Under the pieces are notes generated by a model. The model made no database searches and was not told the origin of the DNA. It worked only from the letters and a program-made list of their open reading frames with translations. A stretch of 64,000 bases of DNA from contig CANGKZ010000001.1 in NCBI GenBank assembly GCA_947454705.1, forward strand, positions 124,001-188,000, given 5' to 3'. This stretch comes from Verrucomicrobiota bacterium (GTDB lineage: Bacteria; Verrucomicrobiota; Verrucomicrobiia; Limisphaerales; UBA9464). Position numbers and translations under genes: made by a program. Below are positions 36,217 through 49,025 of the stretch, piece after piece. The stretch's first letter is position 1, and each line of letters starts with the position of its first letter.

Positions 36217-36220
<4 letters not shown>
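35663..36220 (+). CDS. ECF sigma factor (RpoE-like, PVC type)
   Basis: 185 residues from an ATG at 35663. It is a short sigma70 protein: FLSLFLRSEREIFRYVAALVPNVVDAEDIVQQTAIALWEKFD (region 2), PWACRFALNKVRQWVERRQRW, and a region 4 RSLIEGHYYRRDSIEKLAEASSRTVAATYKTLQRVR with a helix-turn-helix. This is the ECF type paired with FecR-like anti-sigma genes in this phylum. Its stop overlaps the start of the FecR/LamG gene (ATGA), so the two are translationally coupled. It probably responds to a surface signal. Tandem repeats lie just upstream. Confidence 0.88.
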
Positions 36221-40405
<4,185 letters not shown>

Positions 40406-40450
40406 TGCTGAAAGCGATACCCGCGGGCCGGAGGTAGGTGGAGTGGGGGT

Positions 40451-40615
40451 GGGTTGAACTGTTGAAGAGTTGAAGGGTTGAAGAGGAAAGCCATCTCCAC
40501 CCACGTCCAACATTCCCTATTCCGTCCAGCATCCAGCATCCAGCATCGATCCCCTATCTCCCATCTCCCATCTGCGATCTTCCATCTTCGATCTCCGATC
40601 TCCATCTCCGAATTT
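40451..40615. repeat. Repeat block (TTGAAG type and CATCTCC type), between esterase and dehydrogenase genes
   Basis: 40451-40486 holds TTGAACTGTTGAAGAGTTG and AAGGGTTGAAGAGG. 40527-40605 holds three CCAGCATC units and then a run of CATCTCCCATCTGCGATCTT-like units of about 14 bases with changes. It splits the otherwise tight cluster by 217 bases. Confidence 0.7.
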
Positions 40616-40622
40616 TCCGTTC

Positions 40623-43349
40623 ATGACTCCCTCCTCTCGCGTCGCGGCCCTTCTCACGGCGACCCTCGCCACGGGCCTGACCGCCGGCCTCCTCAATAGC
40701 TTCGCCGCTGAGGCTCCCGATCGACCGCTCCAGATCCTGTATCTCGGAGAGGTCTCTCTGAACGGCCCCTCCCGCACCGGCGGTGGTGGTGGTGGCGGAT
40801 TCGGAGGCGGACGGACGAACTACGCCTACCTGCCGGGCCAGACTCTCGCGCCCGACGCCATCTACTTCAATCATCGCCCCGATGCGTCGGACCTCTCCGA
40901 GGCCTACCTGAAGCACTTCGATGCCGTGGTGCAAACGCTCCCCGCCGCCAAAGTTTCAGCAGCCCAGCAGAAGCTGCTCGATGCCTTCAAGGGCAGCGGC
41001 GGTGCGGTGATTCAATACGCCGATGGCAACTGCCCCGCCGATTCCGTCCTGCGCGATGCCGTCCTCGGCGGTGTGAGCGCGAAGGCGAAGTCCGCATGGC
41101 AGGCTTCACTCGCCGCACGTCCTCCCCTGCAGCGTCTCGCGGGCGAGGTTCCCAACTACGAGCGACGCACCGAGCCGGTGAAGTACCAGGCCCCGCTTTC
41201 GCCCGCCGACAGCCTGCGCTACATCCAGGTGCCGGCGGATTTCACGCTGCAGCTGTTCGCCGCCGAGCCCGACATCGTGAAGCCGATGTACGTGGCCTGG
41301 GATGAACGCGGCCGCGCCTGGGTCGTTGAAGCCCGCGATTATCCGCACGGCCTCGTCAATGAAGGCGAACCCGGCCACGACAGCATCAAGATCTGCGAAG
41401 ACACCGATGGCGATGGACGCGCAGACAAGTTCACCGTCTTTGCCGACCACCTGAACCTCGCCACTTCGTTGGTGTTTGTGAACGGCGGCGTGCTGGTGTC
41501 GGAAGCCCGCCACATGCTGTTCCTCAAGGACACCGATGGCGACGACAAGGCCGATGTCCGACAAGCCATCCTCCCCGGCTGGGGCACCGGCGACACCCAC
41601 GCCATGCAGAGCAACCTGGGCCGCGGCTTCGACAACTGGCTCTACGGCGCCGTGGGCTACTCCAACTTCCGCGGCACCGTCGGAGGAAAGGATCTCCAAT
41701 TCGGCCAGGGCGTCTTTCGGTTCAAGGCCGATGGCTCCGCGCTCGAGTTCCTCCATCAGTACAACAACAACACCTGGGGCTTCGGTCTCAACGAGGCCGG
41801 CGACGTCTTCGGCTCCACCGCCAACGGCAATCCGAGTTTCTACGGCTACCTGCCTGCCCACATTCTCAACCCCACCCAGCCCGGTCCCGGCCGACGCGGT
41901 GGCCCGGGCGCTGGAGGAGGCGGCGGATTCCGTCCCGGCTACCGACTCGACGACAAGCCGGGTGAAGCTGCGCCTGCGCCCGCTGCGAACCTCCGACGCC
42001 TCGCCTCCGCCAAGTCCCTGGCCCCGGGCATGCGCATGCATCCCAACACGCCGAACGTCCGCATGGTGGACAACTTCGGCGGATACACCGCGGCCGCCGG
42101 TCACTCCTTCCTGATCAGCGATGCCCTCCCCGCCCGCCTGCAGGGCAAGGCACTCGTCACCGAGCCCACCGCGAAGCTGATTGGCATCATGGACATTCAG
42201 CGCGATGGCGGCGGGTACAAGGCCGTCGATGGCGGAAGCTTCCTCGCCAGCACCGATGAGTGGATGTCGCCGATCTTTGCCGACGTCGGCCCCGACGGCG
42301 CCATCTGGGTGATCGATTTCTACAGCTTCATCATCCAGCACAACCCGACGCCCAGCCTGCAATCCGCCGGCGTCCAGGCCACCACCGGACGCGGCGGGGC
42401 CTATCAAACGGCGAACAACCTGCGCGACCAATCCCACGGTCGAATCTATCGCGCCGTGTGGAAGGACGCCCCGCGCCATTCAACCCCTTCGCTCGCCGGA
42501 GCGAAATCGTCCGACCTCGTGGCAGCCCTCGAGAGTGGGAACCAATTTTGGAACCTCACCGCGCAGCGCTTGATCGTGGACAACAAACGGACCGACACCG
42601 CGCCCGCCTTGAAAAAGCGCGTGCGCTCCGCCGCCGGTGGCAAGGGCGCGATCCACGCCCTGTGGTCGCTCGAAGGAATCGGCGCCCTCGACAAGGATAC
42701 CCATCAATCCGCGCTCCTCTCCAAGGATGCGGCCCTGCGTCGCAACGCCATTCGCGCGCTCCCGGCGAACGATGCCGGCCGTCAGCTCTTCTTCAGCAGC
42801 CCGGTCATTCAGGATCCCGACCTGCTCACCCGCCAGGTCGCATTCACCAAGCTCCTCGAATTCCCCACCATTCCCGAGATCCAAACCGTGGTTGCGCAGC
42901 TCCCGCGCATTCCCTCGAACACCAGCGATGGATTCCTCAACGACACCGTCACGCTTCTCGGCCGCATTCACAAAGTCTCCGGCGTGGGCGAAAACGAGGT
43001 GAAGCTCGCCGCCGGCGATGCGAAGCGCGGCTCGGAATTATTCCACACCAGCCCCGTCGCAGCTTGCGCCTCCTGCCATACCGTCAACGGCAAGGGCGGC
43101 GATGTCGGCCCCATCCTCGACGGCATCGCTGTCCGCGCCTCCAAGGAATACATTCTCGAGAGCCTCATGGATCCCAACGCAAAACTCGCCAAAGGATTCG
43201 AGAACCTGCCCATCTCACCCATGCCGCCCCTCGGCGTGTTGCTCAAGGAACAGGAGCTGGCCGACATCCTCGCCTACCTCGACACCTTGAGAACTCCTCC
43301 CAAGGACGGCGTCACCGTTCCCGTTAAAAAGGCGAACGACTACGAGTGA
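40623..43349 (+). CDS. PVC-type dehydrogenase protein with N-terminal ThuA-like and C-terminal cytochrome c domains
   Basis: 908 residues with a signal peptide (SRVAALLTATLATGLTAGLLNSFAAE). An N-terminal ThuA-like stretch (RPLQILYLGEVSLNG, HFDAVVQTLPAAKVS, GAVIQYADGN) is followed by a membrane-bound dehydrogenase propeller: VPADFTLQLFAAEPDIVKPMYVAWDERGRAW, EDTDGDGRADKFTVFADHLN. Helical HEAT-like repeats come next, and a haem site CASCHTVNGKGG at Cys815 near the end. It is the mirror of the gene at 30765, with ThuA in front instead of behind. It probably oxidises a sugar in the periplasm. Gly-rich inserts (GGGGGGGFGGG near residue 53 and RRGGPGAGGGGGF) stand out. Confidence 0.85.
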   Translation: MTPSSRVAALLTATLATGLTAGLLNSFAAEAPDRPLQILYLGEVSLNGPSRTGGGGGGGFGGGRTNYAYLPGQTLAPDAIYFNHRPDASDLSEAYLKHFDAVVQTLPAAKVSAAQQKLLDAFKGSGGAVIQYADGNCPADSVLRDAVLGGVSAKAKSAWQASLAARPPLQRLAGEVPNYERRTEPVKYQAPLSPADSLRYIQVPADFTLQLFAAEPDIVKPMYVAWDERGRAWVVEARDYPHGLVNEGEPGHDSIKICEDTDGDGRADKFTVFADHLNLATSLVFVNGGVLVSEARHMLFLKDTDGDDKADVRQAILPGWGTGDTHAMQSNLGRGFDNWLYGAVGYSNFRGTVGGKDLQFGQGVFRFKADGSALEFLHQYNNNTWGFGLNEAGDVFGSTANGNPSFYGYLPAHILNPTQPGPGRRGGPGAGGGGGFRPGYRLDDKPGEAAPAPAANLRRLASAKSLAPGMRMHPNTPNVRMVDNFGGYTAAAGHSFLISDALPARLQGKALVTEPTAKLIGIMDIQRDGGGYKAVDGGSFLASTDEWMSPIFADVGPDGAIWVIDFYSFIIQHNPTPSLQSAGVQATTGRGGAYQTANNLRDQSHGRIYRAVWKDAPRHSTPSLAGAKSSDLVAALESGNQFWNLTAQRLIVDNKRTDTAPALKKRVRSAAGGKGAIHALWSLEGIGALDKDTHQSALLSKDAALRRNAIRALPANDAGRQLFFSSPVIQDPDLLTRQVAFTKLLEFPTIPEIQTVVAQLPRIPSNTSDGFLNDTVTLLGRIHKVSGVGENEVKLAAGDAKRGSELFHTSPVAACASCHTVNGKGGDVGPILDGIAVRASKEYILESLMDPNAKLAKGFENLPISPMPPLGVLLKEQELADILAYLDTLRTPPKDGVTVPVKKANDYE

Positions 43350-43394
43350 TCCGTCATCTCCCAGCTCCCAGCCCATCTCCGATTCCCGCTTCCC

Positions 43395-44747
43395 ATGCGC
43401 CGCTCCCTCCACACCTGCTCGCTGATCTCGTTGCTGTCCCTCGCCGCGCTTTTGCCGCGCGCGAATGCCGAATCCACCAATGCGCCGATCGTTGGTCTGA
43501 AGCTGATCACCGAGGGCATCGGCGCACCCATGGCCCTGGCGCCGATTGCCGACGGTTCGGGGCGCATGCTGCTCGCGGAGCAGGGCGGCGTCATCCACCT
43601 GCTCGATCGCGATGGAAAACGCGCCGAGCCACCGTTCCTCGATCTGAGATCAAAAATGATACAGATCAATCAGGGCATGGAGGAACGCGGTCTGATCGGT
43701 CTCGCCCTGCATCCCCAGTTCGCCTCCAACCACCGGTTCTTCGTCGTGTACAGCGCGCCCCTGCGCGCAGGCGCGCCGCCCAAGTGGGATCACGCGGAAC
43801 GCCTCAGTGAGTTCAAGGCCGCCGGACCCGACTTCACGTCCGCCGACCCCGCATCGGAACGGGTGATTCTCGAAATCGACGAACCGGACTGGAATCACAA
43901 CAGCGGACGCATCGCCTTTGGTCCGGATGGCTTCCTCTATCAAAGCGTGGGCGATGGCGGCGCGTTCAACGACGTTGGCGATGTCTCGCGCGGACGCGGA
44001 CATCCTCCCGAAGGTTTCGGCCAACGGCTCGATACCCTGCTCGGCAAGGTGCTGCGCCTCGATGTCGATCATGGGAACCCCTATGGCATTCCGAAGGACA
44101 ATCCATACGCCGACGGCAAAAAGGGACGTCCCGAGATTTTCGCCTACGGCCTGCGCAACCCCTGGGGAATATCGTTTGATCGCGGCGGTCGGCACGAATT
44201 GATCCTCGCCGACGTCGGTCAGGATCGCTGGGAGGAAATCAATGTCATCGTCAACGGCGGCAACTACGGCTGGCGTTTGCGCGAAGGCTTCGATGGATTT
44301 GATCCCAACGCCCCGCGTTCCGCCCCGACCAATTCCGTGACCGTCGGAGCCGACGGCAAGCCGTTCGTCGATCCCGTCCTCACGTACAAAACCCTGCGCG
44401 GGCGCGGGACCGATTCGAATTCCTTCGGCGTCACCGTCACCGGTGGTTTCGTGTATCGCGGCAAGGCGATGCCCTCCCTCATCGGCAAATACATCTTTGC
44501 CGACTGGTCCCGCAACATGGGCTTCCCCGACGGCACGATGCTCGTCGCAACGATTCCCTCCGGCAATCCACCTGGAGCCCGCTGGACCGTCGAGCCGCTC
44601 GCGGTGAAGGACTTTCCCAATGGCCGCATCAAGGCCTTCATCTGGGCCCTGGGTGAGGACTCCGAGGGCGAGCTCTACGTGTTGACGAATGGCATGAACT
44701 CCGCGTTCGGAACGCGGGGCAAGGTGTTCAAACTCGTGCCCCAATGA
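43395..44747 (+). CDS. Glucose/sorbosone dehydrogenase (PQQ-type soluble sugar dehydrogenase)
   Basis: 450 residues, with a signal peptide (TCSLISLLSLAALLPRANA). Six-bladed propeller motifs of the GSDH/ASD family: LAPIADGSGRMLLAEQGGVIHLLD, EERGLIGLALHPQF, WNHNSGRIAFGPDGFLYQSVGDGG, IFAYGLRNPWGISFDRGG and WEEINVIVNGGNYGWRLREG. Such enzymes oxidise aldoses with PQQ in the periplasm. Starting 45 bases after the dehydrogenase-cytochrome gene and before the GH10 gene, it may oxidise xylose or xylo-oligosaccharides freed by the cluster (inference). PQQ synthesis genes are not in the window. Confidence 0.87.
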   Translation: MRRSLHTCSLISLLSLAALLPRANAESTNAPIVGLKLITEGIGAPMALAPIADGSGRMLLAEQGGVIHLLDRDGKRAEPPFLDLRSKMIQINQGMEERGLIGLALHPQFASNHRFFVVYSAPLRAGAPPKWDHAERLSEFKAAGPDFTSADPASERVILEIDEPDWNHNSGRIAFGPDGFLYQSVGDGGAFNDVGDVSRGRGHPPEGFGQRLDTLLGKVLRLDVDHGNPYGIPKDNPYADGKKGRPEIFAYGLRNPWGISFDRGGRHELILADVGQDRWEEINVIVNGGNYGWRLREGFDGFDPNAPRSAPTNSVTVGADGKPFVDPVLTYKTLRGRGTDSNSFGVTVTGGFVYRGKAMPSLIGKYIFADWSRNMGFPDGTMLVATIPSGNPPGARWTVEPLAVKDFPNGRIKAFIWALGEDSEGELYVLTNGMNSAFGTRGKVFKLVPQ

Positions 44748-44785
44748 GCCGTTCCGCAATCTCCTTTTCCCGAAGCACCTCACTC

Positions 44786-45412
44786 ATGAAAACCGCTCCC
44801 GCCCTTGTGAAGATCGCCGCCCTGCTGGGTCTGTCGATCGCCAGCGCCACCGCCGTCTCCCTATCCGCCGACTCCCTCCGTCCCGATGCCGACGGCTATA
44901 TCCGCGATTGGGTCATGCTCGCCCCAATCGTGGTACGCGAAGGCGAAACCTGCGCCGAGGCCCTGCTCAGAGATTCGGTCCCAAAGGAATCCGCGCTCAA
45001 GCCCAAGGCCGGCGACAAGGTCACCCTCGGCGGCAAGGAGCTGTCCTGGCGCAACGTTACCGCCTCGACCAACTTCTTCGATTTCAACGAAACGCTGAAG
45101 TCCATCAACGACCACGTCGCCGGTTACATCGTCACCTACGTGGAATGTGACGCCGACATCCCCGAGGTCGTCATGGCCGTCGCCAGCAACGATCAGGGCC
45201 GGATCTATTTCAACGGCGTGGACATCTACGCCTACACCGAGGCACGTCCCCTCATGCTCGATGCCGACAAGGGCAAGGTCACTCTGAAGAAGGGCACCAA
45301 CGTCATCGTGTTCAAGATCACCAACGAGCAAAACAGCTGGCAGGGCGCGATGCGGTTTTTGGACAAGTCCGGAAAACCGCTGAAAAACCTCCGGATCAAA
45401 CTCCAACCCTGA
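44786..45412 (+). CDS. Small exported beta-sandwich-like protein, paralogue of 48266-48988
   Basis: 208 residues from the ATG at 44786, with a signal peptide (VKIAALLGLSIASATAVSLSA). It opens with PDADGYIRDWVMLAPI, has GDKVTLGGKELSWRNV, VAGYIVTYVECDADIPE, VASNDQGRIYFNGVDIYAY and ends with GTNVIVFKITNEQNSWQGAMRFLDKSGKPL. The layout matches jelly-roll domains that cap or decorate glycoside hydrolases; I recognise no catalytic site. It shares the same block order with the 48266 protein. It may bind the polysaccharide or a CAZyme in the cluster (inference). Confidence 0.72.
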   Translation: MKTAPALVKIAALLGLSIASATAVSLSADSLRPDADGYIRDWVMLAPIVVREGETCAEALLRDSVPKESALKPKAGDKVTLGGKELSWRNVTASTNFFDFNETLKSINDHVAGYIVTYVECDADIPEVVMAVASNDQGRIYFNGVDIYAYTEARPLMLDADKGKVTLKKGTNVIVFKITNEQNSWQGAMRFLDKSGKPLKNLRIKLQP

Positions 45413-45422
45413 GCTGATTTTC

Positions 45423-46709
45423 ATGAGCCCACGCCGCACTTCCGTCACAGGCCTTCGCGCAGGGATGCTGCTCGCGCTCGCCCTGGTCACAACGACCCGC
45501 GCCGCCGAGTCCGGCCCCACATTGAAGGATGCCTTCAAGGACCACTTCCCCATCGGCACCGCGGTCAATCGGAGCATGGTGATGGGTGGCGCCGGGTTTC
45601 GTCGCAGTGCCGAACTCAACGCGCAGGATGTCGTGGTCCTCAAGACCCACTTCAATCAGGTCACCGCGGAGAACGACATGAAGTGGCAGCTCATCCATCC
45701 GCGTGAAGGCGCGACTGGATACGACTTCGCTCCCGCCGATGCCCTCGTGAATTTCGCGCAGAGCAACCAAATGCAAGTCGTCGGCCACACCCTCGTGTGG
45801 CACAGCCAGACTCCCAACTGGGTCTTCGCCGGAACCAATCCCCCGCCGCCCGTCCCCACCAACACGGCACCCAGCGCTCCTCGTGTCGCCGCCAATTCCG
45901 TCACCAATGCCCCCGGAACCAACGCTCCCGGTCGCCGCGGACCCGCAGGTGGCTTTGGCGGATTCGGTCGCTACGACGGTCCCCGAGCCTCGCGCGACGA
46001 ATTGCTCCAGCGGATGCGCGATCACATCCACACCGTCGTCGGACGCTACAAAGGCCGGGTCAAAGTTTGGGATGTGGTCAACGAAGCGCTCGTCGATGGC
46101 AACGGAACCAACGTGTATCGAAATTCCCTGTGGTTCGAAATCATCGGACCCGACTTCATCGCCAAGGCGTTTCAATTCGCCCATGAAGCCGATCCGGATG
46201 CCATCCTTCGCTACAACGACTACGGCCTGGAGAATCCTGCGAAGCGCAAACGGCTGATCACGCTCATCAAGGATCTTCAGTCGAAGAACGTCCCCATCCA
46301 CGCCGTCGGCTCGCAGGCGCACGTGAACGTCTCGATGAGCTTCGAGACCATGGATCAAACGCTCGCGGAGATCGCGACGCTTGGGCTTCCGATCCACATC
46401 ACCGAACTCGATGTGAACAGCGCGCAGGCCGGTCAACGTGGAGTGGGAGCCGACATCGCCAACAACGCCTCCACCACGCAAGGCGGCCTGGTGAGCGATG
46501 CCGACAAGAAACTCGCCGATGCCTACGCCGGGATCTTCCGTGCCTTCCTCAAGCATCGCGACTCCGTGAAGCTCGTCACGTTCTGGGGCGTGAACGACGC
46601 CGTCTCCTGGCGCGCCCAGGGCAAACCCCTCCCCTTCGACGCCGACAACCGCCCCAAGCCCGCCTTCGACGCCCTCATCCAGGAAGCCAAAAAGATCTCG
46701 GCCCAATAA
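45423..46709 (+). CDS. GH10 endo-1,4-beta-xylanase
   Basis: 428 residues; starts 10 bases after the preceding gene. Signal peptide: RAGMLLALALVTTTRAAE. GH10 signs are FPIGTAVNRSM, FNQVTAENDMKWQLIHP, VVGHTLVWHSQTPNWVF, then acid/base Glu221 in VWDVVNEAL and nucleophile Glu328 in ITELDV, and WGVNDAVSW near the end. It cuts internal xylan bonds. A low-complexity insert of about 50 residues, rich in Pro, Thr, Asn and Gly (GTNPPPPVPTNTAPSAP through RRGPAGGFGGF), interrupts the catalytic domain between strand 3 and the next helix. No carbohydrate-binding module is attached. Confidence 0.95.
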   Translation: MSPRRTSVTGLRAGMLLALALVTTTRAAESGPTLKDAFKDHFPIGTAVNRSMVMGGAGFRRSAELNAQDVVVLKTHFNQVTAENDMKWQLIHPREGATGYDFAPADALVNFAQSNQMQVVGHTLVWHSQTPNWVFAGTNPPPPVPTNTAPSAPRVAANSVTNAPGTNAPGRRGPAGGFGGFGRYDGPRASRDELLQRMRDHIHTVVGRYKGRVKVWDVVNEALVDGNGTNVYRNSLWFEIIGPDFIAKAFQFAHEADPDAILRYNDYGLENPAKRKRLITLIKDLQSKNVPIHAVGSQAHVNVSMSFETMDQTLAEIATLGLPIHITELDVNSAQAGQRGVGADIANNASTTQGGLVSDADKKLADAYAGIFRAFLKHRDSVKLVTFWGVNDAVSWRAQGKPLPFDADNRPKPAFDALIQEAKKISAQ

Positions 46710-46778
46710 CGAGCCCGATCCCCGGCGCGCTTCAAGATCCGCGCCCCGTCCGGATCCTTCAGCCGTCTTCATCACTCC

Positions 46779-48269
46779 ATGAGATTATCGGCATTCATCA
46801 CTCTCCTCGTCCTGCTCACCGCGCGGGCCGTTGCGCTCGACGGTGAGATTCGCATCCACGATCCATCGACGATCGTGCAGTGCGACGGTCGGTTCTACAC
46901 CTACGGCACCGGAGGCACCTGTCTGGTGTCCGAGAACGGTTGGAACTGGCAGCGCGGCACCACCCCGCCGCGTCGCGGCATGGCGCCCGACCTCATTCAC
47001 CTCGGGGACCGCTACCTGATGTACGTGGCCCGCAATGTCGGAGCCCAGCCCCGCGCAGACATCAATCTCGTCTGGACCAAATCCCTCGACACCAATTCCC
47101 CCACGTACAAGTGGGAGGAGGCCGGCGTGGTGGCCTCCTCGGACGGCGCTGAAGATTGCAACGCCATCGATCCCGGGCTGTTGCTGGATCCCACCGACGG
47201 AAAGCTCTGGATGGTTTACGGCTCCTACTTCGGATTCATCCGCCTGGTTGAACTCGATCCCAAGACCGGCCTGAGGAAGGACACCAACGCCGCCCCGGTG
47301 AACATCGCCATCAACTGCGAAGCTCCCGTGCTGATCTACGAGGACGGATGGTATTACCTGCTGGCAACTCACGGAAGCTGCTGCCGCGGTGCCGACTCCG
47401 GCTACAACCTCCGCATGGGCCGGTCGAAGAAGATCACCGGACCCTATCTCGATCGCGAAGGGGTGGACATGATTCGCGGCGGTGGAACGCTGTTCGCGGG
47501 TTCGAGCGAACGCGTGATCGGCCCCGGCCATTTCGGACGCCTCCAACTCGGCGACAACGTCGAGAAGTTCTCCTGCCACTACGAAGCCGACCTGGATCGC
47601 GGAGGCGCGTCCGTCCTCGATATCCGACCGCTGCTGTGGAAAGACGGCTGGCCCGTCGCCGGCAACAACGTTCGCGAGGGAACCTATCAAATCGAATCGC
47701 TCCGCACCGGCACGGCGCTCGAACTCGCCGTGGAAGGAATGCCGGTCGGCGGACGACGCGAGCGCCGCGGAGGTCCTGGTCCCGGTGGTCCGGGTGGTCC
47801 GGGTGGTGGTGCTCCTCCGTCGGGTGGCGGCGGACCGTTTGGCGGAACCGGTCAACCGATCCCCAATCAGGAAGTCGCCAAGGTCTCCACCAACTGGCCC
47901 GCCGGAGCGATCCCCCTTCGCATGGGCAACTACCTCTGCCAGGCGCATCAAAAATGGAACATCGCCGCCGTGACCAACGCCGGAGGATATTTCGGATCCC
48001 CCTATTTCAAAATTACCGTGGCCAACACCGACCGTGCGCTGGCCGCGACCGCCGAGGGGGAAATGACCGTGCTGCCCGCCTTCACCGGAGCGCCGGAGCA
48101 ACTGTGGCAAATCGATCCACTCACCGACGGGACCTTCCGACTCACGCCCAAGGCCATTCCCGGCCGAAGCGATCCGCTCGCCCTCTCAGCCATCGGAGCA
48201 AGCTTCGCCACGCTTTCGAGGTTTGAACCCGTCGGCAACAAGCACCGCTGGATTCTGAAAGCACCATGA
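46779..48269 (+). CDS. GH43 family glycoside hydrolase (arabinanase / arabinofuranosidase / xylosidase type)
   Basis: 496 residues with a signal peptide (LSAFITLLVLLTARAVA). The five-bladed catalytic domain has the three acids in place: Asp28 in IHDPSTI, Asp131 in AIDPGLLLD, and Glu181 in NCEAPVLIYEDGWYYLLATHG. GSCCRGADSGYNLRMGRSKKITGPY is also typical of endo-arabinanase-like members. After about 310 a Gly-rich linker (GGRRERRGGPGPGGPGGPGG) leads to a C-terminal domain resembling a ricin-type lectin (AHQKWNIAAVTNAGGYF). It should act on arabinan or arabinoxylan side chains. Its stop overlaps the start of the next gene (ATGA). Confidence 0.9.
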   Translation: MRLSAFITLLVLLTARAVALDGEIRIHDPSTIVQCDGRFYTYGTGGTCLVSENGWNWQRGTTPPRRGMAPDLIHLGDRYLMYVARNVGAQPRADINLVWTKSLDTNSPTYKWEEAGVVASSDGAEDCNAIDPGLLLDPTDGKLWMVYGSYFGFIRLVELDPKTGLRKDTNAAPVNIAINCEAPVLIYEDGWYYLLATHGSCCRGADSGYNLRMGRSKKITGPYLDREGVDMIRGGGTLFAGSSERVIGPGHFGRLQLGDNVEKFSCHYEADLDRGGASVLDIRPLLWKDGWPVAGNNVREGTYQIESLRTGTALELAVEGMPVGGRRERRGGPGPGGPGGPGGGAPPSGGGGPFGGTGQPIPNQEVAKVSTNWPAGAIPLRMGNYLCQAHQKWNIAAVTNAGGYFGSPYFKITVANTDRALAATAEGEMTVLPAFTGAPEQLWQIDPLTDGTFRLTPKAIPGRSDPLALSAIGASFATLSRFEPVGNKHRWILKAP

Positions 48270-48988
48270 CCCCGCGTCGCTTCCTCTCCGCCCCGGCGAG
48301 CTTTGCCCTCGCCGCTGTCCTTGCCCTTGTCCTCGCGTCCGCCTTCGTCCCGACGCCAACGCTTCGCGCCGCCGAGGGACTCGCCACCGCACCCACACTC
48401 AAGCCCCCGGCGACCCCCGAAATCATCCCGGGTGCTGATGGATTCATCCAACGCTGGTTGATCCTGGAGCCGATTCCCACCGTCGGCCTCACCGACAACG
48501 CCGTGCAAGCCATGGTGAAAAAGGAGCACTTTCCCAATCAGCTGACGGTGCTCCCGAAGGACGGAGAAAAGGTCACCGTCGCCGGCGCCGACCTCGCCTG
48601 GCACGCCGTGGACACCACCGAGTACAACCTGAACCTGTTCCATTTCGCCCGCGCGCTGGGGAAGCCCACCTCCAATGTGCTGCTGTGGGGTGTGACCGTG
48701 GTGAACTCTCCCGAAGAGGTGAAGGATGTCCGGCTCGCCATCGGGTCCAACGCAGCCTCCGTGTGGTGGGTAAACGGCACTGAAGTGATCGGCATCTACG
48801 GTGATCGCCAGACGGTCATCGACGACGGTGTTTCAAAACGCCTCACCCTGCGGAAAGGCCCCAACATCGTTCGATGCGCCGTCGTGAACGGCGGCGGCGC
48901 CATGGATTTCTGCGCGCGATTTCTCGACTCACGCGATGCCCCCCTCAAGGGCCTGTCCGTTCGCCTTACCGATGCGGGAGGGAACTGA
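48266..48988 (+). CDS. Small exported beta-sandwich-like protein, paralogue of 44786-45412
   Basis: 240 residues, translationally coupled to the GH43 gene by an ATGA overlap. Signal peptide: SFALAAVLALVLASAFVPTPTLRAAE. Blocks align with the 44786 protein: GADGFIQRWLILEPI, GEKVTVAGADLAWHAV, WVNGTEVIGIYGDRQ, RKGPNIVRCAVVNGGGAMDFCARFLDSRDAPLKGL. The fold looks like a jelly-roll. Like its paralogue it lies next to a hydrolase of the cluster. Function is unknown; a substrate-binding or enzyme-partner role is possible. Confidence 0.72.
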   Translation: MTPRRFLSAPASFALAAVLALVLASAFVPTPTLRAAEGLATAPTLKPPATPEIIPGADGFIQRWLILEPIPTVGLTDNAVQAMVKKEHFPNQLTVLPKDGEKVTVAGADLAWHAVDTTEYNLNLFHFARALGKPTSNVLLWGVTVVNSPEEVKDVRLAIGSNAASVWWVNGTEVIGIYGDRQTVIDDGVSKRLTLRKGPNIVRCAVVNGGGAMDFCARFLDSRDAPLKGLSVRLTDAGGN

Positions 48989-49025
48989 TCCGCATACCCA
49001 CGGGTGGTTTGAATCCTTCGCTTCC

